A stretch of DNA of 64,000 bases from Silvibacterium dinghuense (GTDB lineage Bacteria > Acidobacteriota > Terriglobia > Terriglobales > Acidobacteriaceae). Positions 45,101 through 53,400 of the stretch are shown here, piece after piece. The notes beneath the pieces were generated by a model. That model worked only from the letters and a program-made list of their open reading frames with translations, ran no database searches and was not told the DNA's origin. How positions within the stretch are numbered: the stretch's first letter is position 1; each line of letters starts with the position of its first letter. Position numbers and translations under genes: made by a program. Location of the stretch: positions 372,001-436,000 of the forward strand of contig NZ_SDMK01000002.1 in the NCBI RefSeq assembly GCF_004123295.1. Direction: 5' to 3'.

Positions 45101-47598
45101 TTGCCATTATTGGGATCTGCTGGTCCGGTAACGGCAGTCAATCTGTTCAATGGATCGTTATAGGCGTATGAGGTGCTGTGGAGGTTCTCATCCGTAGCCT
45201 GAACAAGAGCACCTGTTTCATAGTTATATTGAAAGCTTTGGGAATGACCGGCGCTATATACAGACGGCGCGATGATGCTTGTCAGATAGGCATTTGAATT
45301 TCCATACGAATTTGCACCTGAAGGTTCATCCGTATAGCCGTAATTCGTGGTATGGGAACTCGCCGCAGGAGAATTGCTGCAAGAAGCATTCCCGCAAGGG
45401 TCCGTGACAGATGCGATCTGTCCAGTCTCATCGTAGGACATCGAGGTCTGTGGACTTACAGTGCAACCGCTGAGACATTGCTGAATGCTTGCTGTAATGT
45501 TTCCTCTGGAAGAGGAAGAAGAGGATCCGAAGTTGGTTTCATCGTGAGTCCCAGATGGCAGCCCACTGATCGCAGCTGTACCACCACTCCCAGCCGTTCC
45601 ACACGCACTGCTACCGCCGTCGTAGAGGTAGCTTGTCTGAGACAGAAGAGTCCCGGCTTGATAGACATTCTTCTGGCATGGTCGATCTATCAGGGTGTAG
45701 GTGGTGTAGTTGCTGACATATGGCTGGTAAAAGAGTGGATTAGCTCTGAACGCCTGAAAGGACAGAGCTGTCTCCCGCGTTGGTGTCACACCACTCGGCG
45801 CTTTGGCCAGGTTTGCACAAGCGGATGTGCTGGTTATTTGCCCATAGTCGTATTCTTTATCGTCAGCTAATACCCCCTCAGCCTGCCATGTATAGAAGTG
45901 GCCCGATATAGATCCATTAGGGAGCTGCTGAAGTTCACACGCTTCCGTGTATGGGTCGTTCCACCCTTTGGTAATCGTGAGAAGCGGAGTCCCCGATGTA
46001 TTGGTCCCGCTGTAGTATGCAACTGTGTTTTCAACAGGAATCTGATGGTATGCAGGATCCTGTGTCTCGAGGGCTGGGCTCGGCGCACCCATGGAAGAAT
46101 ATGTATAAACTGTTGAGTTGCTGGTTCCATTTACAAGATCCTGCGTCGTAACTGTGGTCTGACGACTTGTCCATGGGCCTGCTGTATTTGAAGGGTAGTT
46201 GGGCTCTGCATAACTAAACGTCTGGACTAATGCAATATTTACTCCGTCATAGCTTACAGTCCGTGTAGAAACTCGGGCTTGCCCATAGATGTAATTGCAA
46301 GACTGACTTGTCTGTGATCCGTTGCTGATCCAAGTGTCCGTGTATCCATCCAATACCTGCGCAGGATAGGTTTGGTAGCTATACTTTACGTAGCCACCTG
46401 TTGGAAAGGTGATCTGGCTCACATAACCATATGTAGAGTCGTAGGTAAAGCTGTAGCTCTTTCCATTCGGCAACTCAATGCTGGATATTCCTGCACCAAG
46501 GCTTGGATAATCTGTACTGCTGGCATTATTAGAAGCGCATCCCGACGGATTATTGCCTGCGGATTTAATGTCAACCGGATACTCCAGGGTTTGCGCCGGC
46601 GCCGCATTCCAGTTGACAGTGAAGTCTTGCGAAAACCCTCCAACAGCTATTGTGTTTCCATTGGTTCCGAACCCATTTATTTTGAGGGTAGGCCTTCCTG
46701 CTGAGTCAGTAATCGACAGACTTCCCGCGCAACTGCTGTATCCGCACTGTGTCAACGCATCATTAAAGGTAGTTATATTTCCATTTCGATCCTCAATCGT
46801 TGCCGGTAAGGCTGCCCATGCAGTCGAAGGACCGTTCTGGTGGAGGTTGTAGGCGTTGTATTTGTATATCGTGCCATCGGCGCTCGATACTGTCGCGATG
46901 AGCGAATTGCCGCCCGTAGTTGATGCCACATACTCCTGGGTTGTGGGCATGGTTGCCTGGTATGCAGAATCGCTTGCATTAAGCAACGGGGACCAATTTT
47001 CACTGGAGCAGACATGTCCGCTAGGTACACTCTGTTCCGTAACAGTATCCAGGTACATAAGGTGCGAGGAACCGTCAGGAGCCCGAAAGACGTAGTTTGA
47101 GGTGTAGTAGCAATATGAAGCGGTGCCACCTTCATCATTGCCCTCTTGAGTCTGCCCGGCGTACTGCTGACCTAAGGCGAACCCAAACGCAGGTAGGGAA
47201 TAAGACCAACCTGCATTGGACATGAAGCCGCCATTTGTACTCCATCCATATGGATAAGAGTTTGTCGAAGCATCTAGGCCCGGGACGAAGTGAGTCGAGT
47301 TGCTTGAGCTGTATTGAATCGAGAACGGCAGCGTATATCCCCTGCTAGCCGTGACAGGGATCGCTATATTGATGCTGACCGTTCCGTCTGCCGGATTTAC
47401 TGTCTCGTTCAGTAGATGCAAATAATCATGCCCCACGCCTGGTATTGGTGTTTGCGGGGTATTGATAATATTTGTCATCCCCGTATTGGGGGTCTGCGCA
47501 TCTGCGGATCTGCAGGCATACACCATCATGAACACTGCGACAACGAATACGACTGATTGCAGGGTATTCCTAAAACGATCTCCGGACAGATACGACAT
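42127..47598 (-). CDS. Secreted RHS/YD-repeat protein with C-terminal putative toxin
   Basis: About 1823 residues from ATG 47598 (AGAGGGAAG upstream), opening a signal peptide (SVVFVVAVFMMVYACRSADA-Q). Long runs of YD repeats follow (for example YDSLGRLSSQTQPDGSTK, YDALGRLTNANASSTG), typical of the RHS shell that encloses a toxin. The core ends with LGRFLSPDW, LNLYGYMRNNPLGGVDPDGH. Downstream about 190 residues are variable: an acidic linker, then a basic, His- and Gly-rich end (FDQAREAAFKHAGMADGN, GYDGPHPGVPGPSHDQNH, GKRGSGGTSRRNFPYSGG) that could be a nuclease-like toxin. Sec secretion rather than type VI is suggested by the leader. It is followed by overlapping immunity-like genes. AT-rich relative to the chromosome. 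Confidence 0.85.
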   Translation of the reverse strand: MSYLSGDRFRNTLQSVVFVVAVFMMVYACRSADAQTPNTGMTNIINTPQTPIPGVGHDYLHLLNETVNPADGTVSINIAIPVTASRGYTLPFSIQYSSSNSTHFVPGLDASTNSYPYGWSTNGGFMSNAGWSYSLPAFGFALGQQYAGQTQEGNDEGGTASYCYYTSNYVFRAPDGSSHLMYLDTVTEQSVPSGHVCSSENWSPLLNASDSAYQATMPTTQEYVASTTGGNSLIATVSSADGTIYKYNAYNLHQNGPSTAWAALPATIEDRNGNITTFNDALTQCGYSSCAGSLSITDSAGRPTLKINGFGTNGNTIAVGGFSQDFTVNWNAAPAQTLEYPVDIKSAGNNPSGCASNNASSTDYPSLGAGISSIELPNGKSYSFTYDSTYGYVSQITFPTGGYVKYSYQTYPAQVLDGYTDTWISNGSQTSQSCNYIYGQARVSTRTVSYDGVNIALVQTFSYAEPNYPSNTAGPWTSRQTTVTTQDLVNGTSNSTVYTYSSMGAPSPALETQDPAYHQIPVENTVAYYSGTNTSGTPLLTITKGWNDPYTEACELQQLPNGSISGHFYTWQAEGVLADDKEYDYGQITSTSACANLAKAPSGVTPTRETALSFQAFRANPLFYQPYVSNYTTYTLIDRPCQKNVYQAGTLLSQTSYLYDGGSSACGTAGSGGTAAISGLPSGTHDETNFGSSSSSSRGNITASIQQCLSGCTVSPQTSMSYDETGQIASVTDPCGNASCSNSPAASSHTTNYGYTDEPSGANSYGNSNAYLTSIIAPSVYSAGHSQSFQYNYETGALVQATDENLHSTSYAYNDPLNRLTAVTGPADPNNGNQSSKTSYAYDDTPSNGTGTSPSIETTVLLNAAGQTKTTEAIEDGAGHTIHSLILNDPSGGTDTVDYTYDGSGHVYQETNPYRSTSDSTYGTTKFLYDSLGRLSSQTQPDGSTKQWCYNDVASVGSSNYCSASITSSLHSWVDYTDESGNHWQRQSDGLGRLSSVIEPGGTSGYETDYAYDANDNLTQASQWGGIHFVCVSNPDRPSPGCGSSTTARISNFTYDSLSRLISGSNPERGSWSYSYASGSSLCSGDQSAPCSFTNANGNSLIYNYDALSRVTSKTYCETDLVGSCPSSRADRFGYDGLDESGNTLVPAVSNAIGRLSHDSNESNAANSYSYDVLGHIVLKSSCIPGDCVTGKYDINVQAMYDLAGDRTYISNGVTSTGIGLTYGYDTVGRVSSITSTWDDSAHPETMFSATGSGAYTAFGELQAANIGLNNSTQVPVIQYGRTYDNRERVIHETDIVNTNGSTTTSTNFNWATPQYYPNGLLETWNDSLMGNGWTFQYDALGRLTNANASSTGVYEGVNLAWAYDAWGNRTSETVTGSSALPIPTSTSAVFNTSNRITSFSGATTQPVTFSYDSAGNLTQDVQNRYLYDGQGRLCAVSSSSGITEYIYDPEGNRVAKGTASSFNCEFSANGFSVTNRYVIGLDNEQLSEMDGSGNWLHTNVFEDGQLLATYKGSSTYFAMKNWLGTKRMLVDENGLNGSSYNSFPYGNVLFFGWAGVDPSELHFTGKERDTESGNDFFGARYYSSSLGRFLSPDWSATPTAVPYADLTDPQSLNLYGYMRNNPLGGVDPDGHCCFEDTLINLTTSFVASHPAVFAKINTAMKAAWPTKAEIAAGFPAALAGADNQLRVENAEGEDASDDESTEAGDAAQDSALSGNSSSSFDQAREAAFKHAGMADGNVKFTRADPATGTITEFKGDDGAEVGYDGPHPGVPGPSHDQNHISAQTPGKRGSGGTSRRNFPYSGGQHPSRVGPPNKDNDVVQPH

Positions 47599-47844
47599 AG
47601 CTTCCCTCTTGCAGAGATGACTCACTGGAATGGAAGAGACGGTCTGACGCCTCGGCAATACGCAAGCGCTACCATTCGCAGGCGGAAAACCGCCCACGTA
47701 TTGATCACGCTGCATTGCAATGATTGAATAAGCGAAAACTCAGAGAACCAGACTAGGCAGACAAAAAGGCTTGCAACATCATCGGATCTTTATTGATCCC
47801 TTATTAGGATTTTCGTTCTTTTGTATAGAGCACGGGCGCAAACA

Positions 47845-47937
47845 TGTCAAATAAAATTCTATGGCTAACGGCTTTGAGCAGGAACCCCAATCAGGTCCTC
47901 TTCCATGTGCTAGAGAAGCACAAGATCTTGAGATAAA
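47845..47937 (+). CDS. Very small open frame (30 aa), doubtful
   Basis: ATG at 47845 gives MSNKILWLTALSRNPNQVLF and HVLEKHKILR, then TAA, followed 18 bases later by a strong terminator. It lies divergent from the RHS gene. A short peptide or just the 5' part of a small RNA are both possible. The ribosome-binding site is weak. Confidence 0.3.
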
Positions 47938-47954
47938 GCCGCTCTAAAAGCATG

Positions 47955-47984
47955 AAGCCCCCGGTCATCCCGGGGGCTTTTCTC
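47955..47984. terminator. Rho-independent terminator
   Basis: AAGCCCCCGG and CCGGGGGCTT around a five-base loop, followed by TTTCTC on the plus strand. On the minus strand it lies just after the gene at 47987-48196. Confidence 0.85.
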
Positions 47985-47986
47985 AT

Positions 47987-48196
47987 CTACTTGGATCTCT
48001 TTACTGCTGCCCATCTTTTCTTCTGGGCAGCAACGATCCGTGCTCTGGCCTCTGGGCTTAAGACTCGCTTCTGACTCGTCACAGCCTTTGGTTTAGGCCC
48101 CGGCTTGCCTTTGCCCGTGCCCCCAAGAAGGCGCTTCACCTCTTCCAGACGTACTATCTCCTGGTCGATAGCCGCGATCATTTGCTTAATCTGCAT
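47987..48196 (-). CDS. Small basic protein, possible DNA-binding
   Basis: 69 residues from ATG 48196 (GGGGGAG very close upstream); ATG at 48217 gives seven more residues. An N-terminal coiled helix (MQIKQMIAAIDQEIVRLEEV) is followed by a Pro/Lys AT-hook-like stretch (GKGKPGPKPKAV) and a basic helix (EARARIVAAQKKRWAAVKRS). This composition fits small nucleoid- or DNA-binding proteins that I recall as frequent in Acidobacteria. A terminator follows at once. Function inferred. Confidence 0.65.
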   Translation of the reverse strand: MQIKQMIAAIDQEIVRLEEVKRLLGGTGKGKPGPKPKAVTSQKRVLSPEARARIVAAQKKRWAAVKRSK

Positions 48197-48752
48197 TGCT
48201 CCCCCTGGCCTCAGCATAAATGCAGAATATCCACAAGGTAAGTGCGTTTTGGAGCATGATGCCTATTCCCGCATGATCATTCTGACGAATGGCAGTAGGT
48301 AGGTACCGAGGACTATTGCGAAGTGTCTGCACCCGGAAGACTGGGCAGGGCGCTGGCTGGGGTCCGAATCGGATGCACGAAATCCTGGCAACGTGTCGGC
48401 CCTTACGACCAGGTCCAACGGCAAGCCCTTCGGGGTTTATAAGGCATCCGTAGGCTCAACAATCAACCTGCTGCCCGATGTTGTACTCTCCCCCTCATCG
48501 GAGGGAGGGTCATGGTTGGGATACCACCGGGACCACCGGATAGCTCCATAAAGGCTGCCCGACTCGGAAGGTCCATCACCCGTCCCCGTACGTGGCTTCC
48601 GTGACTCTCTCCCTGGCGAGGGGGAGCCCCTGGCAGGGCTCCCCGTTCCTTCAATGGTTGCGTGGGGTATTGCCTAGGAAAGGGGCCGTGTATCTAAAAT
48701 ATGGATATCGAGGCCGTGCAGCGCATTGTCCAAACTACAACTGCCTCGAAGC
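48197..48752. other. Intergenic region with hairpins, no supported gene
   Basis: About 550 bases. A plus-strand open stretch of about 70 codons (48338-48552, including VYKASVGSTINLLPDVVL) has no start codon or recognisable family and may be a phage gene remnant. A perfect nine-base hairpin GGGGAGCCC / GGGCTCCCC lies at 48621-48644. Confidence 0.35.
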
Positions 48753-48777
48753 AAAGCCCCGGCTAGACCGGGGCTTT
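48753..48777 (-). terminator. Terminator of the paralogue-pair operon
   Basis: AAAGCCCCGG, loop CTAGA, CCGGGGCTTT; ten-base perfect stem just beyond the stop at 48801 of the minus-strand gene. Confidence 0.75.
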
Positions 48778-48800
48778 CGTGTGTACGGATTCCGTACGCA

Positions 48801-49460
48801 CTATGCGATCATGCCGACCTGCGGCTTATATCGCCTCCGTCTGCGTGCCGGTCGGTGTGGCTGGTAAATGAGATTGGCCAGCTGCGCCATGCTCTTCGGC
48901 CTGACCAGAGCTTGGATCATCTCATCATCGCTGATTGTTTCCATGTCCAAGGCCAACTGACGGCCCGGCTCTATGGACTTGAGATCCTTCGCTCGAAGGC
49001 CGAGGACGTATTCTCGGACCTGCGACCAGTTGCTGGTAATGATCCGGCGGCGCTTCTCCTCGAGCATCCGTAGGAATCGCTCAATGCTCATAATCCGGTC
49101 CATGCCAGAGTCTGAATAATGAGTGTCGAACATGTGCTGAAGTAGGACCTGATCCGTGAGGTAGACCCGGTCGATCACATGCTTGCCGGCAGCTGTAACA
49201 GAAGGGAGGATCATGATCCTGTCCCGAATGTCATAGCTCAAAGGCCGGTCTAGCCTGACTTCAAAGAAGTACCGGCAGGCCCCGGCGAATTCGTCAGCGG
49301 AAGTGCCATTTCTTCCAAGGCCAAAGAAGACATAATCGTGAGCAGCGTCTGCGATGGTCGATAGAAGGATCAGCTGCTCCGGCGTTGTGTCGGTCGTCTT
49401 GAACGCAGCTAGATCCAGCTGGCCAATCCGAATGTGGCCTCCGAAGGCGTTAGAGGTCAT
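48801..49460 (-). CDS. Unknown protein, paralogue B of a tandem pair
   Basis: 219 residues from ATG 49460 with AAAGGTGG upstream; GTG at 49472 overlapping the previous stop is an alternative. Blocks DLAAFKTTDTTPEQLILLST, AHDYVFFGLGRN and MSIERFLRMLEEKRRRII align by eye with DLRHFSRPDASPQQKELLTL, ESYIFYGLHP and LPLDRFRAFIRRERELLL in the preceding gene, so the two are paralogues. The C-terminus here is longer and ends very basic (RPARRRRRYKPQ). No signal peptide, membrane segment or known family. They are translationally close and form one operon at the right end of island 2. Confidence 0.65.
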   Translation of the reverse strand: MTSNAFGGHIRIGQLDLAAFKTTDTTPEQLILLSTIADAAHDYVFFGLGRNGTSADEFAGACRYFFEVRLDRPLSYDIRDRIMILPSVTAAGKHVIDRVYLTDQVLLQHMFDTHYSDSGMDRIMSIERFLRMLEEKRRRIITSNWSQVREYVLGLRAKDLKSIEPGRQLALDMETISDDEMIQALVRPKSMAQLANLIYQPHRPARRRRRYKPQVGMIA

Positions 49461-49468
49461 TCCACCTT

Positions 49469-49855
49469 TCACAGGTCACCGCCTTGCCTGGCGATGTTGG
49501 CCTCGATCACTGGACCGCAAGACCGCAGGAGTAGTTCCCGCTCTCGACGGATGAACGCACGAAATCTATCGAGGGGGAGCCATTCTTCCAGGCCAGCTTT
49601 GGCATAGTGGACCTGTAGTCTCTCGCCGGTCAGGCCGGCGAGTCCGTCCTCTGTGGGGAACATCGAAACTACATTGGCAGCACGGCCGTCGAACAGGTAG
49701 ACGAGGCTTGCTTGGTGAATAGTGGAATCCACCGCCGGGTGGAGTCCATAGAAGATGTAGGACTCAAGCTGGTCAGAAATGAGGGTGAGAAGCTCTTTCT
49801 GCTGGGGACTCGCGTCTGGGCGCGAGAAGTGACGGAGGTCGATTACGGGGTCCAT
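49469..49855 (-). CDS. Unknown protein, paralogue A of a tandem pair
   Basis: 128 residues from ATG 49855 (AAGGTGA nine bases upstream); the frame is open to 49939. It shares with the following gene an N-terminal block (IDLRHFSRPDASPQQKELLT), an aromatic motif (YIFYGLHPAVDS) and a C-terminal helix (LPLDRFRAFIRRERELLLRS). The stop is nine bases before the next start. An inverted repeat lies upstream at 49943-49972. Function unknown. The pair could be a heteromeric regulator or a phage-derived module. Confidence 0.6.
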   Translation of the reverse strand: MDPVIDLRHFSRPDASPQQKELLTLISDQLESYIFYGLHPAVDSTIHQASLVYLFDGRAANVVSMFPTEDGLAGLTGERLQVHYAKAGLEEWLPLDRFRAFIRRERELLLRSCGPVIEANIARQGGDL

Positions 49856-49942
49856 GGTTGGAGTCACCTTGCGCAGGGTAGGTGCCAGCCCGCCGAGCGC
49901 GGTTGAAGTACGATGACGTTTCCAAGTCACCATCTTCACCCC

Positions 49943-49972
49943 GTATTACCTGCCCCGAAAAGGCGGTAATAC
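49943..49972. promoter_or_regulatory. Inverted repeat upstream of the paralogue pair
   Basis: GTATTACC-T-GCC pairs with GGC-GGTAATAC across a CCGAAAA loop. It sits just upstream of the operon's possible starts (49939 or 49855) and could be an operator or an RNA hairpin. Confidence 0.5.
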
Positions 49973-50099
49973 ATTCGTGCAAAGACGGAGAAATGGCAAA
50001 GGTACAACGAAGGAACAGGAGGGTGCTCCAAGCGCTCCCAATTGCTCTTTTTGTGCCTTTTCAGTCCCTGTAACTCCTTGAATCCATGATACTTAATCA

Positions 50100-50144
50100 C
50101 CTTTCACGGCAGTAACACGGGTTCGAATCCCGTCGGGGACGCCA
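50100..50144 (+). repeat. attR of island 2 (partial tRNA-Glu copy)
   Basis: 45 bases matching 38673-38717 with one mismatch, from the anticodon loop to CCA. It lacks the 5' half of the tRNA and marks the right end of island 2. Confidence 0.88.
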
Positions 50145-50398
50145 AACGCTGATCATCAACTTAGCTTAAATCCCCTGCGTTCGCCTCAGCCAGTCATGGC
50201 AGAGCCTGTGGGGCACATATCCTTTCCACGACCTTCTGCTGTGCCGCCCGTTTTGCGGGCATCTGCGCCTGTGCATCGACGTCCGGAGTGATCGGCGTGA
50301 CTGGTCGCGGCCATGCCGAATACCTCAGAGAGGAGTGCGGCCGGATGACAGAGCACGAAGGCTCAGATCCGTCATTTCAAGATACGAAGATAAAGAAA
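50145..50398. other. Intergenic region right of island 2
   Basis: About 250 bases of chromosomal sequence with no supported gene, ending at the terminator of the following receptor gene. Confidence 0.35.
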
Positions 50399-50431
50399 CG
50401 GGGCGGGCACTCGGTTACAGTCCCGCCCCGG
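50399..50431 (-). terminator. Terminator of the second receptor gene
   Basis: On the minus strand CGGGGCGGG pairs with CCCGCCCCG, extended by ACT / AGT, followed by TTTCTTTATCTT. It lies 19 bases after the receptor stop at 50450. Confidence 0.8.
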
Positions 50432-50449
50432 CTAGTTTTCAGATTTGAT

Positions 50450-53400
50450 TTACCAAAAGATCTTCGCAGATAGCTGCATCTCGCGAGGCAGGTTACTTTG
50501 TCCTGACGGTCCTCTTTCAATCAGACCAAAGGTTGAGTCGTTCGTGCTGCCATCCGGTGATTCCGACCACAGAGGGTGGTTGAGCACGTTGAATGCTTCC
50601 ATGCGCACCTGCAGGTGCATATCCCTGAAGATCACAAAATTCTTCGACAGGTTAGCGTCAAACTGGTGCGTTCTGGGAAGGCGAATGCCGGTGTCGATAT
50701 TGTTCGGTATGGGAGCATAGCTGGGTACCTGGAGAAAGTCTGCGCCATTCGAACAACTCCCGTCATAGTCGTAGGGCAATTGCACAAGCTGATATGTTCC
50801 GCTGCTGTTTTCGCTGTACTGTTCGGCGCAGGCGGCAACAAGCCGAATGAACCCGTTGTCTTTCTGGATGTGGGGCTTAACGTAGGCACTACGCAGGTAC
50901 ACTTCGTTCGGGTTACTTGGTACGAGCCACGGAGCACCCGTCTGATAGATATACAGGCTGCCTAATTCCCAACCGCCGATGACACCATCCACAACACGAT
51001 TCAGGCTCCGCATGAAGGGACGGCCGCGACCCACCGGCAACATATACACACCCGAGACCGTAATGCGGTGCGTGTAATCGTTGCCGTCGATTTGGCGAAA
51101 GTGTGTCAGGTAGGTAGTATCCACGTCGCCGCCCTCGTCCATCATCTTCGACCAGGTCCAGGTGCCGTGAATGGTGAGTGAGTTGCTCCACTTGTGCAGC
51201 GCTGTTAGTTGTAGCGAGTTGTACCATGTGTGCGCGGTATTCGCTTGCCACATCGTCATATCCGTGAACTCAGGAAATGGACGGGTGAGATTCAGAGCGT
51301 TAATGGTGGTGGAGCTGTAGTAGCTTGAACCATTGAAAGCACTGATTCCGTAGAAGGGGTTGGCGACGTTGTCGTTGCTGCAATTCTCGTAACGGCCACC
51401 GTTCTCAGGGTTGCAGTCCGCCATGGCCGCCGCGCTTTCATGGTTGATGTTTGGGCAAGCCCCGGCGAAGCTGCCGTTGTCGCAATCGCCGTTATAGAGG
51501 CGGCTGCCCACATAGGTCAGATTGAACATATCGTTCCGGCCCAACTGCTGTTCAATGCCCAGCGAATAGTTCCAGAACGTGGGGATGATGTACTTCGGGT
51601 TAATCGTCCATGGTCCCTGGCCGAGATCTGTCAACAAGCCGAGAGAGTTGCCCGTTGGCTGCACCACCGAGGAATACGGATTGTTGATTGGGTTGGCAAG
51701 GTTGGGGTAAGTGCAGCCGATGTGATTCGGATCGCATGCAATATAGCTTGTTGTTGCGCTGTAGCCGATATTGTTCGGTGCATTCTCCGGGCTGCGAGCA
51801 GACTCACCAAAACCGCCGCGTAATACGGTTTTGTCGGTAACGGCATAGGCAAAGCCAACGCGGGGCTGAATGTCCCACTTCGACAAAGGATAAGCCGACC
51901 GGGAATAGCCGTTTACGCCAAGGAAGGTGACGCCGCCAAGAATCTGGCTGTAGCCGGGAACGCTGACTTCCGAATTGATCGGATTGACGGCTGTGGAATT
52001 GAAGCCACCGTTGCCGTAGTTATTCCGCTCGGTTTCAGGAGTGATGAAGTCCCAGCGAACGCCAAGGTTCAACGTCAGCTTGTGGGTCAGCTTCCAGTCA
52101 TCCTGTACAAACGGAGCCCAGTAGTGTGACGACCAATAGGTTTTCACGTTGATGGTGTCACTGCCCGAGGTCGGGTTGCCGAGCAAGAACGAAGCAATGG
52201 AGTTACCGCTGGCAGGGTCCCATGAACCGCAGCTTCCGCAGTTGGTTTGTGTCCAGGTGCGATCAATCCAGAAGTCGTTTCCGCCCCCGATAACGTTGTA
52301 GCCAATCTGCCACAGACGCATATCGAGACCGCCATGGATGGTGTGAGTGCCTTTGATCCAGGTGATGGATGGAAGCATGGAAAGAGAGTTTTTGACGCTC
52401 TGGCCATTGCTGTTGGTTCCCATGCTGGCGAATTCGCTGATATCGAGGTACGGGAATTCAGCCGCTGCTGCAGGACCCATGGCCGCAGCCTGAGCCGCCG
52501 TCCAGCCAAGGTTGGTCGGATCATACGCAGGTCCGTTGTAGCTGTAGTCGGCGCGAACACCCACATTGGCACGGAAGTCGAAAGTGAGATTTGGAGTAAA
52601 GATGTGTGTTTCTTCTACCGTGAACGTGTGGCTGCGCTCGCCGTGCGGCAACTGGCCTTCCTGTTCCGGTCCGGTAAAGCCGTCATAGCTGCGGTTTTCA
52701 ACACGCTCCCAGTAGCCGTAGTGCAAGCTGAAACGATCTTGCGACGAGAAGTTCTCATCCCATTTCGCCAGCGCATTGCGATAACGATCCAAGTCGGGGG
52801 CTGGAATGATGTAGTTGTTGGCAAATGGATTCGTGCCGACGGCGGTCTTCGTGTTTGGCGCGGGGTACAGTTGAATGATCTTCTGAGCCATCGCATTGAT
52901 ACGCGATGAGGGAATAATGTCCGGTGCGGAAGTAGGGTTGATGGTATCTGTAGGGCCGAACGGCACACGCACCCACTGTCCGTTTGCCTGCTCCGAGATG
53001 TTCTCGGGGTCGAGCAGGCTGATTGGTGCATAGGCCGAGCCAGTCCAGTAGACCAGGTTCGAGAAGTCGCCTGTTGCCCACTGCGGACTGGGTACAGAAT
53101 CGGCGACCGTGTTGGGCTCGAGCTCGTGCCAGTTTTCGTATTGCACCGCGAAGAAGGACTTGTCTCGACCGTTATAGAGTTTGGGAATAACAATCGGTCC
53201 ATCCAGTTCTGCGCCGTACTGATCCCATTTCATTTTCGGCGTTGCATACTGAGAAACATCCGTCCCCGGCAGCGCGTTGGCGATGGCGTATCCATTTGAC
53301 CAGAGATTGGCATCCAGCCAGGTGCGGCGGGCATATTCGTATACATCACCATGCAAACGATTGGTTCCCGACTTGAGGACGACGTTTTCTACCGCACCCG

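Larger units (their letters stand above)
38642..50144. mobile_element. Genomic island 2, integrated at tRNA-Glu
   Basis: About 11.5 kb between the intact tRNA-Glu and a 45-base copy of its 3' end with one mismatch (G to A at 50111). It has a tyrosine integrase beside the tRNA, phage-derived fragments, an RHS polymorphic toxin with immunity-like genes and two paralogous unknowns. Several genes are more AT-rich than the flanking receptors. With island 1 it forms a pair separated by a single permease gene. Confidence 0.88.

Noticed and set aside
48338-48552. Open stretch of about 70 codons with protein-like composition
   Set aside because: No start codon, no ribosome-binding site and no recognisable family; kept only as part of an intergenic note.
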